From positions 19,255,501 to 19,319,500 of the forward strand of contig NC_052474.1 in NCBI RefSeq assembly GCF_009730915.1: a stretch of DNA of 64,000 bases, given 5' to 3'. How positions within the stretch are numbered: position 1 is the first letter of the stretch; every line of letters starts with the position of its first letter. This DNA is from Dioscorea cayenensis subsp. rotundata (taxonomy: Eukaryota; Streptophyta; Magnoliopsida; Dioscoreales; Dioscoreaceae). Under the pieces are notes generated by a model that saw only the letters and a program-made list of their open reading frames with translations, did not search any database and was not told where the DNA came from. Made by a program: the position numbers and the translations under genes. Positions 38,668 to 49,730 of this stretch are shown here, in pieces.

Positions 38668-39433
38668 CAATGTTTTAATAACCGGACCGGTTATCGAACC
38701 GGTTAAGCAATCGGTTCCGGTCCAACCGGTTGAACAGGTTGAACCGGCCGGTTCAACCGGAATTAATTTTTTCAAATAAATAAATACTTTAAAATTAAAA
38801 AAAATAAAAAATAAGTAAAAAAATAACTTCAAAAATAAAGAAAAAATAATAAAAAAATACAAAATTAGATATGACAAAGTTAAATTACCTTTATAAGGTC
38901 ACAAAGTCTCAACTTTAATGTTTAATATACAAACATACAAAGATATAACTATACAACAAATATTAAAAAATAAATAATTAAATAAAATATAAGTATACAA
39001 GTATACAACAACAATAATGATTAAAAAATAAAAACCAAACCATTGAAATGTTTAGTTTAATACTTTAATACTTTAACTTTAATGATTTAATTATTGATTA
39101 GCATAAAATTATAAGTTAATTATAATAAATTAATGATAATAAATCATAATATATTAATATCTTACGGCATTTTGTTTTTTATTTTTATTTTTTTGCCTTT
39201 TGAAATTTGGACCAATTTAATAAGTTTATTAACTTTATTTAAGTTTTTAATTATAAAATAAATAAACTAATTAAATAATTTAAATTAATAAATTAGCCGG
39301 TCCGGTTCAACCGGTTCACCGGTTGAACCGGCCGGCCCGGTTCATTATTATTTTATGTGAGTAATCGGACCGGTTTACCGGCCGGTTCCCGGTTCAACCG
39401 GTTCAACCGGCCGGTCCGGTTTTTAAATCACTG
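38668..39433. mobile_element. CCGGTT-rich hAT-type non-autonomous element
   Basis: The left end CAATGTTTTAATAACCGGAC matches the reverse complement of the right end, CAGTGATTTAAAAACCGGAC, at nearly every position. Both subterminal zones (about 38680-38760 and 39297-39420) are packed with AACCGGTT/CCGGTTGAACC words in both orientations. Flanks are GAGAAAATT on the left and GAGAAATT on the right, a probable 8-bp hAT target duplication with one base slipped. The AT-rich inside has no coding potential. Confidence 0.65.
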
Positions 39434-40356
39434 TGAGAAATTATAAATTTTGTCATATAATGATTTAATATAATATATATATATTTTTCAAAAAAATCTA
39501 AAATTTTTTATTTGAATTGTGAAATTTCTTTCAAAAATACTCTCACGTGATGGCAAAGTTTTACTTAACCAGACAAAGACATGTAACTTTTGAAATATAG
39601 ATGACGTCTCTTATTTTCAAATTCATTGTCATAAAAAAATAAGTACTAGAAAAACAAGAACATGAAAAAAAAAAAGTTGTGAAAAAAGTAATTAGGTAAA
39701 AAAAAAAAAACCATTGGAGGTCATTTTCCTACTTATTTGTAAAAAGAGCATACCAATCCTAGTGAATCACATCAAGCATAAAACAAGCCAAAATGGGTGG
39801 GGTCTAATGCTGAAAGGATTAACTGAAGCATGCAAGAATGAATTATGCATCTACAAGAAGAGCACAATCTAAAGCATAATCACATGATTCACATCAACAA
39901 AGACTAATTGACAAAGGAAGCTGAGCAGCCGGTGACAACATTATGACATAAAAATTAAGGAAAAAAAAAAAGAAACCAATGATTTTGGGATAAGATCAAA
40001 TGATATATAAAGTTCAGTAAAGTCTTGCTTTGCAATGATAATGAAAAATATAGCAAGTCATTAGAAATGCCTAAAGTGATGTACATTGAAACATTCACAT
40101 CAACATGTATCATTTTCATAATATGTTATACAAGACTGTGATTCAAGTATCTACAATTCGAAATCAACTTGAATTGCTTCTTCTAGGAAGTTGAAATGAT
40201 TCATAAATTTTTAGACAATCTAGTTGCCAATTGAACAAAAGAAATGGAAGGAAATATGAATGTAACTCACAGTAACTTATTTCTGACAAGGAATCATTTG
40301 ATATCTCCATTGGCATTTCTAAATTCAGCCGTTGATTTGATGAGGTGTTGATGCTT

Positions 40357-43300
40357 CTACTGTTTGTTTTGATCATTAGTCTCCTTGGTCTTGTTATCTG
40401 TAACTATCACACAATCTGAATGAGGGTTAACCGTGCCATCGATGTCCATGTCAGTCTTTGAACAAGATAAATTTGAATCGTTTACTTTGGTTTGATTCTC
40501 AGACATCTCAGGTTTGGTGTCTACTGGCTCTGCTTTGTTGCCCGCTTCACAGTTTGAGGTATCAACCTGCATGTCTACGGTAGCTTGATTGTTACCAGCC
40601 TCGGTACATTTTCTACTATCAATGTCACCGGCAGCCAAAGTGGGCTGATGATCTTGGGTTGTTGCCTCATCCAAATCAACCACATTGGTCATGGGAATTT
40701 CATTACCATTCTTTTTCATGGTTCTTTCAGGGGCAGAAACGCAGTTTGATACTCCAGCAGAGTTTGGCTCTGTAGCTAACTGCTGAGCTGATGCATCTGT
40801 TGTAGTAGCACAGTTAGTTGGAGGGGTTTGTGTTGTTACTTTTCCGGAGCTCTCTTGTGTTTGCTGGCTGGGAACCCTTGGACCACTCGGTGGTGGAGGC
40901 ATCACAGAAGGCTTGCTACTGTGTAAACTTACAGGCTGAGATCCCGAGGTGTTGGTAGCTGATGAAGGTTTAGTACTTTTAACAGATGATTTAGGAAGAG
41001 AAGTTGTTCCAGGTCTGAAGTGAACTGCATTCTTGGACAAGGCTGCTCGGAACAAAGAGGCAGCAGTGGAAGGTGTGGCAATTCGCCCCCCAGCTGCGAA
41101 GGCAGCTGCTTGTATCATAGAATTCTTTGGCATTCCAACTGCAGGCTTCCCGGGAGCAGATGATTTCTTCGTGGCTCGTGACCTGGTTGATGAAGCTGAG
41201 GGTGCCTTTTGTGATGTGACAGTCACTTGGTTGGCAGCTGGTTGGGGTTGGTTCACTGTTTGAGGAGCAGAAACAGGTGCCGATTCGGGTGGCACAGATG
41301 GGGTTGCTGCCGTACCAGACGGAATGCTCGATTGAGTTGCACCTGTTTCATTTAGACATGTGCATGATTAGTTTCTGTTGATTGGTGATATAGATAAATC
41401 ACGTAACATTCTGTCAAAAATTCAAATTGAAGAGCCTTTCTTTCATAATTAACAAAAGGAAATTAGCAATCAAACACATCAATCCCTTAAATTTAGAAAG
41501 GAATATATCTGCTATTAGCAAGTGGAAACCAATGACATTGTTATTTTGGATCATTAGTTTTAATTGCGACAAGGAACAAAGTTAAGAGATGCTTGTTATA
41601 TGGAAGAAGTATAGGCATTTCACTGGAACCTGAACATAATGCTGATAGGCTTCCAAATGAAGGCATGTTGAGAGCCATAGAAACTGCATTCCGAGTTGCA
41701 AGCACCGCCTCTGATTGATTACCACCACTTGGGTTGTTGACGCTGCCTGCCGTCAAGTTAGTCTGGCGCCTCCTGATGGTAGACCATCTCTGGAGAAGAA
41801 AATATTCATATTTAGTGACAACTGATGACGATGAGATCTGAACTTAGATGATCTAATACCAAATGAAATAGTTTGCACTGATAGAAGCCCAAGAGGAAGC
41901 AACATGTTTGACCAAATTGTTTCCAGACGTTAAGATGAGCAAGTATCCATTTGTAAAAAATATATAGACATTACATAGATAAGACTATATTGTCCAAAGT
42001 GGTAACCTGGGAAAGCTGTGAGGCAGTTCTGTCATGCTTGAAATCACCCTTAAGAATGGTAGCCCAATTCCCTTCACCATACTTTTGGACAGCAGCTATA
42101 AGTTCCATATCCTCCTCTTTGGTCCATGTTTTTCTCTTCTTTTTTGGAGGCAAACCTGAACCACCTGCTGATACATTTCCATCCAACACTTCGGTGGATG
42201 ATCCTGGTGGCTGTGGTTGTTTCTGAATCGAAACAGGAACTGCAATGTTCATTCCACGGTTTGTATGGGGCTGCTGCTGTTCATCTGATGTGACAGATGA
42301 TACCTGCCCATTAGGGATGTTTATCATCAAAGGAGCTTCTAAAGTTGAACGATTTGATTGCCCGTGGTCGTTAGATGTGCAAGAAGATATCAAAACCTAC
42401 ATGGACAAAAACATGTTGCGTGCTTGAGCTATAATATAAGACAAAAATACAAAGATAACAGGCAAGATAGACAGGGTCTATCAATGGTAGGATATGCTTC
42501 ACATGAAAAAGCAAGTGCAATCATCATGCCTAAAGCCTAATTAAGATACAAAATGAAATGAAGCAAACCATACCCAATAATGTTGAATATATGGTCAAGT
42601 CTAGGACTAAAATGTAGAGTTAGAAATCAACTTAATAAGTTTGGTCAGTAAAATGAGCATCAACATGGATATTATCCATGATTTCTGAACTCCTCAGGGG
42701 GATTGTTGACACAAAATACCAGTGGAATTTAGAACCTAGCATATAGACTGCAATAATATCTCTTTATGGACAAGAAGCCAATATTGAAATGCTGATGGCA
42801 CGGTTCAGGCAAACATTTTACAAAGTTGATGCATTTCAAATATTTGACACGCCAATAGGCTCATCAAAGTTTGGACAACAGCATGTACGAAAAAGAATGA
42901 TAAATTGAACTAATATAGAATGCAACCTTGTCATAGTGGAAGATGACTTTACCTTGACACAAGCTGAAGCTTCTGATGATGCTTCACTGCTGACAGCAGG
43001 AACAGCTTCGACTTCAAATTCCAAATCACTATCATCATCCTATAACAAGCATTCAATTTATCACTAATTAAAAAAAATATGTACAAAGAAACAATCATAC
43101 AATTTCCCAGGGTCTCAAAATTCTCTTTTCCAACTGAGCAAAATTTAAAAGAAAAAAAAAACCATTCAAAATGGCTTCCCATAGAACGAGGGGATGCTGT
43201 AGAACAGTAGCTGAACTCTAGTGCCACTCAGTGAGCAAAACAACTATAATTGGCGCTAAAAACTAAAACAACATTGAAAGCTATGATAAAAATAAAATTA

Positions 43301-44525
43301 ACAAATAGATTCTTAACCTTGTTCTGAGCATTATTGCGTAAGAAAGGATGTATAGCTATATAGAATCTGGTAAGAATTAAATTAACAACAAAGACTATCC
43401 TCATATTTCTGTAATAAATCACAGACGAAGCTGTTGTCTCAAACACAAGTCAGACAACAGAATGCTTATCTGGATGAAGTGTCAGTGATTTATTTTTGGA
43501 CTTAGTTCTAATATAATGTCTACAAACTTGGTATCACATATTATAGTGATCAAAACCAACCAGTGGCTCAGCTCCATCTTCTACTTTTTCAAGCAAAGAG
43601 TCCCGATATGCTAAATGCCGCCAAAGCATCTGATATTCTCTCGCACTGGATATTCCAGTGGAGGATTTCTGCACAAGTGCTTTCCAATCTATTTTGACAC
43701 TGGCAAACTGAGAAACCTCCTGAAGAAGAGAGAGAATTGTTGTAGCACTGTACCTGTCAAAATGGCAATTATAGTGATTGATGATAAGTAGTGCCCAATA
43801 GAAATTTTTTAGAGACATCAGTTCAACAAAAGACCAAACAATGGATCAAGAGAGAGCCAAGAGATACAACACATCCAGTTACACAGTTTATTGTGTTTGC
43901 GTATAACTACTCAAGTATAAATATTGCAAAAAGGCTGGCATTTGCATAATTATTATATACTAAAAACACACTGGAATATCTGCAGGACCACAATATTATA
44001 AATGCCACTCGAATCAAGAATCCAACACAGATAATTATAACCAAGTTGCTTCTACGACTCACATATCTTGCAGAACTAAACAAGTAAGTCTTTCACAATT
44101 ATCAGTCAAAACCTTCAAAATTGAGATTTTTCCTTGGAGGCAACACACGCTAAAATCCAATCTCTAACTCCAAATTATACTCTGCAAAATATACTTTAGG
44201 AATCAAGGCTTTGGGAAACAACAAAAGGGTAGAATTTTTGACCTAGGTCACTAAAATCAGAGCCCAAAACACAAATTCCCAACATTTTCACACCAAAAAA
44301 TCAAGAAACTCATCGTCACGAATACCTCAAACACAGGAAATCACCTCATAACCCAACCCTGACCTAAAATCAATGAAAATACAATCAAATCACAGGAAGC
44401 ACGAGAGACGATGCGAGAACCAACAGAAAACGGGGAAAAATTTGGGGAAAAAGGAGAGACCTTTGGAGGAGCAAAGAGGTGTCTTCCTCGCTGATGGATC
44501 CCTTCTTCTTCTTCGTTCCCAGCAT
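40357..44525 (-). CDS. DRMY1: DRMY1-like single-MYB nuclear protein
   Basis: Six exons on the minus strand: 44525-44461, 43753-43561, 43039-42953, 42396-42007, 41789-41630 and 41342-40357. They total 1881 bp and 626 aa. The N-terminus (MLGTKKKKGSISEEDTSLLLQRY) is followed by a degenerate SANT-like segment with IDWKALV and YQMLWRHLAYRDSLLEK. After an acidic stretch (DDDSDLEFEVEAVPAV) comes a basic nuclear signal KKKRK at 200-204. A single MYB repeat follows, with tryptophans at 206, 226 and 247 spaced as expected and the third helix RWSTIRRRQ. The C-terminal half is Ser/Pro/Thr/Gln-rich without a known fold. This architecture matches Arabidopsis DRMY1 (At1g58220) and its close paralog DP1, nuclear proteins affecting growth and organ uniformity. 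Which of the two it corresponds to cannot be settled here. Confidence 0.85.
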
Positions 44526-44884
44526 CGTTTCCTTGGAAAACACACCGAAATCGGAGAGATTAGCGGAAGAGAAATCTCTACGAACTTCGATTGAGAGATC
44601 GAATCGAGCCTGCCTGAGGAATCAAAGCTATGCTTTTTATCTAACAGTCATGAAACTCAGAATTTTGCGTTTAGGTCCCTCAATTTGTCAAATTCATAAA
44701 AACCCCTTTGAATTTTGTCAAAACTTTTACAAAATACTCCTTGCTATTTTTATGAGATTAAAAAATATATATGGTAAACAATCTAATGATCCTCTAAATT
44801 TTGGTGTGTTTTTATTTCAGTAACCGGCTTTTTAAAATTATGATTTGATCTTATAATTTTAGTTTTTGTTACAATTTAATCATT
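44526..44884. other. Promoter/leader of the DRMY1-like gene
   Basis: GC-richer leader sequence to about 44640 gives way to AT-rich DNA. Nothing else is recognised before the Mutator-like element, whose left target duplication is at 44875-44884. Confidence 0.4.
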
Positions 44885-45591
44885 GAGTAATGCTATATCA
44901 AGCGAACCAGTCACACGAACCAGCCACACAACTGATGTGGCTGGTGGTGACGTGGCTGGTTCTCTCTTCTCATTATTTTTTTTTAATTTAAAAAGAATGA
45001 GAACGACTTTAGTTATCTCTATCACGTGGCTCTCTCTTTCTCTCTCATGTCTTGTTCTCTCTCCTCATTATTGATGGTTTCACACTCAACCGTTTCCATT
45101 TCCCTCCTTTGTCTTCTTCCCCGCTTACGTCTTGAGTTTCAATTTCCCTCTGTGTTTTTCAATCCTTCATTTTCTCAAGTAGTGGTATGCTGGTTTGATA
45201 GTAAGATGAACAAGAGTTTCCTTTGATTATCTGGTCACTAAGCATGTACATAACGACTCACTGATGGTTTTAAGCTAAGGCATTGACTAAATCTATTGAT
45301 TGATGGCAAGGCTTATAAATTGGTATTTTGTTTGATTTTATTGCATATCTAGAACTATGACACTGTCTTAACGCTCAAAGTTTACAGGCAGACAAAAGAT
45401 ACAGAACTTCAGCACAGCAAATATTGTTAGTCTGAATGCCATGAAATCATCTGAAATTTCTCCTTGTACACCCAATCTTGTATTTTCTTGTAATAATATC
45501 AATACAAAGGCCATCCCCTTAATTTATTTTTTTTTAAATACATGTAAATATATGAATGTTGAACAAACCCATGCAAAGGAGCAGTAGCAGC

Positions 45592-46073
45592 AACATCACA
45601 TCTTGGAGAAGTTGGGCTTGCGTTTTTGGAGCTTGGAGAGCACAGCTTCCTCCAGTCCCCGCGACCTCAACATCCCGGCATTCCACGTGGCCACGTAGTC
45701 CAACCCATTCTCAACCGCCATGTCTACGCTCTTCATTATCACCGCCCGTCTCCCATCAACGTCCGTGGCCAAGCCAGCCTAGCTCCGAACACCACCACCC
45801 ACAAATCTCTTTCATCTTCTATATTTTTCTATTAAAAAAATTGAAAAATTTAAGAATTCAAATCACGATGCACGTAAATGACAAGATTACCCTTGGCGGT
45901 CGAAGATGCCCTCGTCCATCTTTGCCGGGTCGGCGAAAACCCTGGAAACGAGCCCCATCGCCTTTGCCGTGAGCGCGAGATCCATGGCGTTGCCAAAGCC
46001 GACGATCTTGGGAAGCCGCTGCAGTGTTCCGAGATTCGCGACCAGTCCCACATCCACCTCTTTGACCGCAAAG
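45592..46073 (-). pseudogene. Captured fragment of peroxisomal dienoyl-CoA isomerase
   Basis: The minus strand from about 46073 to 45891 encodes HFAVKEVDVGLVANLGTL, QRLPKIVGFGNAMDLALTA and GLVSRVF. This is the typical mid-region of delta(3,5)-delta(2,4)-dienoyl-CoA isomerase of the crotonase family, a peroxisomal beta-oxidation enzyme. The segment between ALTA and GLVS is about eight residues shorter than usual. A GT donor near 45890 and an AG acceptor near 45780 enclose an AT-rich piece that looks like the original intron. The minus strand then continues from 45778 to 45592 with AVENGLDYVATWNAGML, EEAVLSKLQKRKPNFSKM and a stop. The final SKM is a peroxisomal targeting type-1 signal. The N-terminal half of the enzyme is absent, so no working enzyme is expected. 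The family match is by recognition of the sequence. Confidence 0.8.
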
Positions 46074-46075
46074 TG

Positions 46076-46290
46076 AGCTGGTGATGTGGTAGCTGGGAAC
46101 CAAGAGAAGGGAGAACAAGACAGGAGAGAGAGAGAGAGACTAGGAACCGAAAGGGGAGTGCCCGCTTTGATCGGGGGCACAGCAGAGAAGGAAAGGGCGG
46201 CGCGGTCAGGATCGGTGGTGTAGGATAATCGCCGGTGGAGCTGGTGATGTGGTAGCTGGGAATCGAGATGGGAGAACGAGACAGGAGAGA
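46076..46290. repeat. Internal direct repeat flanking a GC-rich block in the Pack-MULE
   Basis: About 60 bp beginning AGCTGGTGATGTGGTAGCTG occur at 46076-46140 and again at 46230-46290, 154 bp apart. The sequence between, about 46141-46229, is GC-rich and unlike the flanks, so it may be a second captured piece. I cannot identify its source. Confidence 0.6.
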
Positions 46291-46441
46291 GAAAGAGAGA
46301 GCCACATGATAGAGATAACTAAAGTCGTTCTCATTCTTTTTAAATTAAAAAAAAATAATGAGGAGAGAGAACCAGCCACATCAGTTGTGTGGCTGGTTCG
46401 TGTGACTGGTTCGCTTGATATAGCATTATTCTTTAATCATT

Positions 46442-47335
46442 TGAATATAAACTGTCAACGGTGATCACATGTGACATATTATGTAACATATCTTTTTTCA
46501 GAACTGTCATCTGAATTGGCACATACCATTATATCTCGTGTCATGTGATTAATAATATATATTTAAGTGATCAAATTATAAACGGACCAAATAGCTAAGT
46601 GACCAAAATACAAACTCACCAATAGCTAATACACCGTTTAGGTTAATTACCAAAAGAATTTTTTGGTTATTGTCATGATATAAATATATAAAATCATTTT
46701 TTACTCTTAATATTATATACAAATATTTATTTTATGGTGTTAGTGGTCTCTGTATCTGGATGATTGGATCCAACATTATCCATTAAAAAGGATTTTTTTT
46801 TTTTTAGTATCAGTATGATTTAAGCCAATATCAGTGTAACTAACAATGAGGGCCGACAGTTGATAGTCCCATCCGAGTGATCAAGAGTTTAATCACTTTT
46901 ATAATTTTTTTTAATATTTAATATTTTTCAATATAATTTAATTAATACAAAATAAATATCTACAAATGCATTGAAAATTAGTCTCATGTTCTTTTTAAAA
47001 TTTTTATATTAATTTTTTTTCTAAAACCTTTAATTATTTCATTAATAATAAAAGTTATCATAGAGTTTATTGAATTCTCCACATTTTCAATCTTATTTTA
47101 ACTAATTTAATGGATAAATAAATTATATATATGATTTATTTTTCTCATCTTGCTGAATCAATATAATATATTTGGCATGGATCTAATCTGAAGGAATTGA
47201 TCATGTTTATAGTTAGATGGAGTTCACTAATCACATGTAGGTTATGAATTAATATTGGTATTTTCAATAAAAGATGAATTACATCCTCCAACTAGTCTTT
47301 ATTTAACTCCAATTTCATCTGACAAATATAAAACA

Positions 47336-47366
<31 letters not shown>

Positions 47367-48230
47367 ATTTATCTAATTACTTCTCAAATGTTGATTGCAA
47401 GTTATGATTAATGGGAAAATTGATGGACAAACAACCACATGCACACTTGATAATGAAATTTGGAAGGACTTAGGAACTTTGCACTCTAGGACATGCAAGC
47501 AAGATTCTTAATCACAGTAATCTAATATATTAAAATAATATAAACAAACAAAAATAATGTTTTTCTTTTCAAAATAAATATATTAAAAGAATTTATTAGA
47601 TATACATGTACCACAAGCATGAATTGAAATTAGAACCAACAACAATGGTCCAACAACAATTATTTATATAAATATATAGAAGTTAGTACATCATCAAGAT
47701 AGTTACCTTCTAAAAATATCATTAAATCAAAAGAAAAAAAAAGAAAAGAAAAATATATAGTATAAGATGTTGACAACAATTAGATAATACAGTGATAAGT
47801 CATCAATGGTGAGAGAGTGTGCCAGATTAAGTCCTCCATACCATAATATCGAGTAATACTATATAAAAATAGCATTACAGAAATGTTGTTTATCAATTCT
47901 TTATTGGCTCCTCCATGAGAGAAGATATATGAATTAAATGTCTTATATCTCTAAATAAAAAATGTTTTCCCGCGGAGCATAAAGGGGAGGTCATAAGCGT
48001 CTTTATCGTAAAATCAGTTTTTGATAAAATAAAAAAAAAAAACATATATGGCAGAATTGTAACCATAGAATACGATCCTAATCAAAATGTATCCATTTGT
48101 CTCACACATTACGGGGAGATAATGACAAAAGATATATTTTACATCCGACCGGAGCTATAGTATTTCTTCACCATTTGAGGGTTGCAAAGCAGAAAAAAAA
48201 TTATTATTGTATAGTTATAGTCCTTGAGAT
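46442..48230. other. AT-rich intergenic DNA
   Basis: No gene recognised. An (AAAT)n run lies at about 47337-47368. Some older mobile DNA is possible but no ends could be defined. Confidence 0.4.
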
Positions 48231-48257
48231 ATTATCCGGGACTTGGCCACTATGAAC

Positions 48258-48506
48258 CCTAATCTCCTCCATTAGTCACTAATCTCAAAGTAATGAAGTT
48301 AGAGAGGGAGTGATCTGCTTCATTAGCTACTAATCTCCTCCATTAAGCACTAATCACGGATTAATAAAAAAATAAAGAAAAAGAAAGAGGTTTGAGAGGT
48401 TAAAAGGTTTAAAACCACTAATCTCCTCATTAGTCACTAATCCTAAAGTAATTAGAGGTTTAAAACCACTAATCTCCTAATTAGTCACTAACCATAAAGT
48501 AATTAG
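48258..48506 (+). repeat. Four-copy repeat upstream of the FPP gene
   Basis: The block CTAATCTCCTCATTAGTCAC followed by TAATC and AAAGTAATTAG recurs with small changes at about 48259, 48330, 48419 and 48469. The last two copies are 50 bp apart and nearly identical. The array ends roughly 30 bp before the (GA)n tract that opens the likely leader, so it lies in the proximal promoter. Confidence 0.65.
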
Positions 48507-48526
48507 TTATATAGAGAGTAAAAGAG

Positions 48527-48533
48527 TGAGAGT

Positions 48534-48567
<34 letters not shown>
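48527..48567 (+). repeat. (GA)n tract at the FPP promoter/leader
   Basis: GAGAGT repeats pass into an uninterrupted GA run. GAGA tracts are frequent in plant core promoters and leaders, and this one lies just before the probable start of the FPP transcript. Confidence 0.7.
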
Positions 48568-48775
48568 CTCAAAAGCAAGTGAACTTCTTCGTTAGAGATT
48601 GAGAAAATTAGGGATTGAGATTGTGAAAGCTTTTAACTTTTTGGGGAGAAATCTCGTTTGGGTGTGTTTTTGGCTCAGTGATGGTGTTGGGCGGGAATAT
48701 GGTTTACCTCGTTTGAATAAAAAGGAGAAAAGAAAAGCTTAAAAAGTGAATTCTTTCACGCATTTTCTCAAGCAG

Positions 48776-49699
48776 GTAAGTGTGAGAAATTAATTGGGTT
48801 GCTGTAAAAATTGATTTTTGGTATTTTTGGTTTGATTTATGAAAAAAATGCGGAAAAATGAGAACTTGATTTGAAAACAGTGGTGTTGTGGATGCAGAGC
48901 TTGTTCGTACTTTAGGGATTCAATGCTTCTCTTTTGTTCTGGGTTTTTGGTTGCGATGTTTGTTGGGGTTCTGAAAGGTGGGATCTGAAGGATGTTTTTT
49001 TGTTTGTCTTCATTGTTGTTTTGTGGTTGTTTCTTCGGATTTTTTTGTGCGTTTTTTTTGTGATTTTTTGGGTTTTGTTTATGGTGGTTTCTTTGTTAGG
49101 GTTTTAGTTATGGATTCGGAGGTTCTTCAAGGATTTCTTTGCTTTGGAGTTCAGAAAGGTGGAATTTTGAAGGATGGATGCTTGTTTTGGCTTGAGTTTT
49201 GTGGAGGTACTGAGTTTTGGTGAAATGTGAACGGATTATTCTCAAGTTGAAATTTTGAGTGGGCGGTAAGACTTGTTGTTTTTTGATGAGTTCCTGCTTG
49301 CTTTTCAGAGTAGGGTTTTTGGGTAGAAATGAAAGGAGATTTTTAATTTGAGGTGGTAGAAAGATGGGAATTTGAATTATGGATAGATGCCTTGTTGGGT
49401 TTTCAGGTGTTCTGGTGAATTAGGGTTTTGTTTGATGGAAAAGGGATTGTTGATTTGTTCTTAATTAGGTCAGTTTTGAGACATTGTTTTGATGAGTTTT
49501 CAGTTGATTCTGTTGATTCCTTGTTCCTGTACTTCCATTTGCACTCTTCTCTTTGATTTCTTTAGCTTCTGTCTTTTCATTCTTATTCATGTTTTTATTT
49601 TTATTTTTGTTTTTGTTTTGAAAGGTTTCTGATCAATTGATCACTTGCTGGAACTTGATTTGGAAAAGTTTTGGGAGTTTGGAGATGGTTATCTGGCAG
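48776..49699 (+). other. Probable 5'-UTR intron of the FPP gene
   Basis: A strong donor (CAAGCAG then GTAAGTGTGAG) is at 48776. Downstream the DNA is T-rich and intron-like, and acceptors are available at about 49625 or 49699, before the coding start at 49731. The open frames in this piece have T-rich low-complexity translations and are not counted as genes. Confidence 0.55.
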
Positions 49700-49730
49700 A
49701 AGTGAGGGTTCACATCATCGACACTGCAAA

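Larger units (their letters stand above)
44885..46431 (-). mobile_element. Pack-MULE carrying a dienoyl-CoA isomerase gene fragment
   Basis: A 1547-bp element bounded by terminal inverted repeats of about 160-175 bp. The left end is GAGTAATGCTATATCAAGCG and the right end read inward is GAATAATGCTATATCAAGCG. Similarity continues through ACCAGTCACACGAACC, AACTGATGTGGCTGG and GAACGACTTTAGTTATCTC. The left copy has an extra 15 bp at about 44945. The 10-bp direct repeat TTTAATCATT lies at 44875-44884 and 46432-46441. Length of target duplication and inverted repeats fit the Mutator superfamily. No transposase is present. Instead the inside holds exonic sequence of a host gene in minus orientation (separate entry), so this is a Pack-MULE. 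The two ends are very alike, which suggests a fairly recent insertion. Confidence 0.88.

Noticed and set aside
45556-46305. Several plus- and minus-strand frames of 70-150 codons inside the Pack-MULE
   Set aside because: They are in other frames over the captured isomerase exons and GC-rich filler; only the isomerase frame matches a family.
48978-49223. Plus-strand frame before the FPP gene
   Set aside because: T-rich, Phe/Gly/Leu-rich translation inside what looks like a leader intron.
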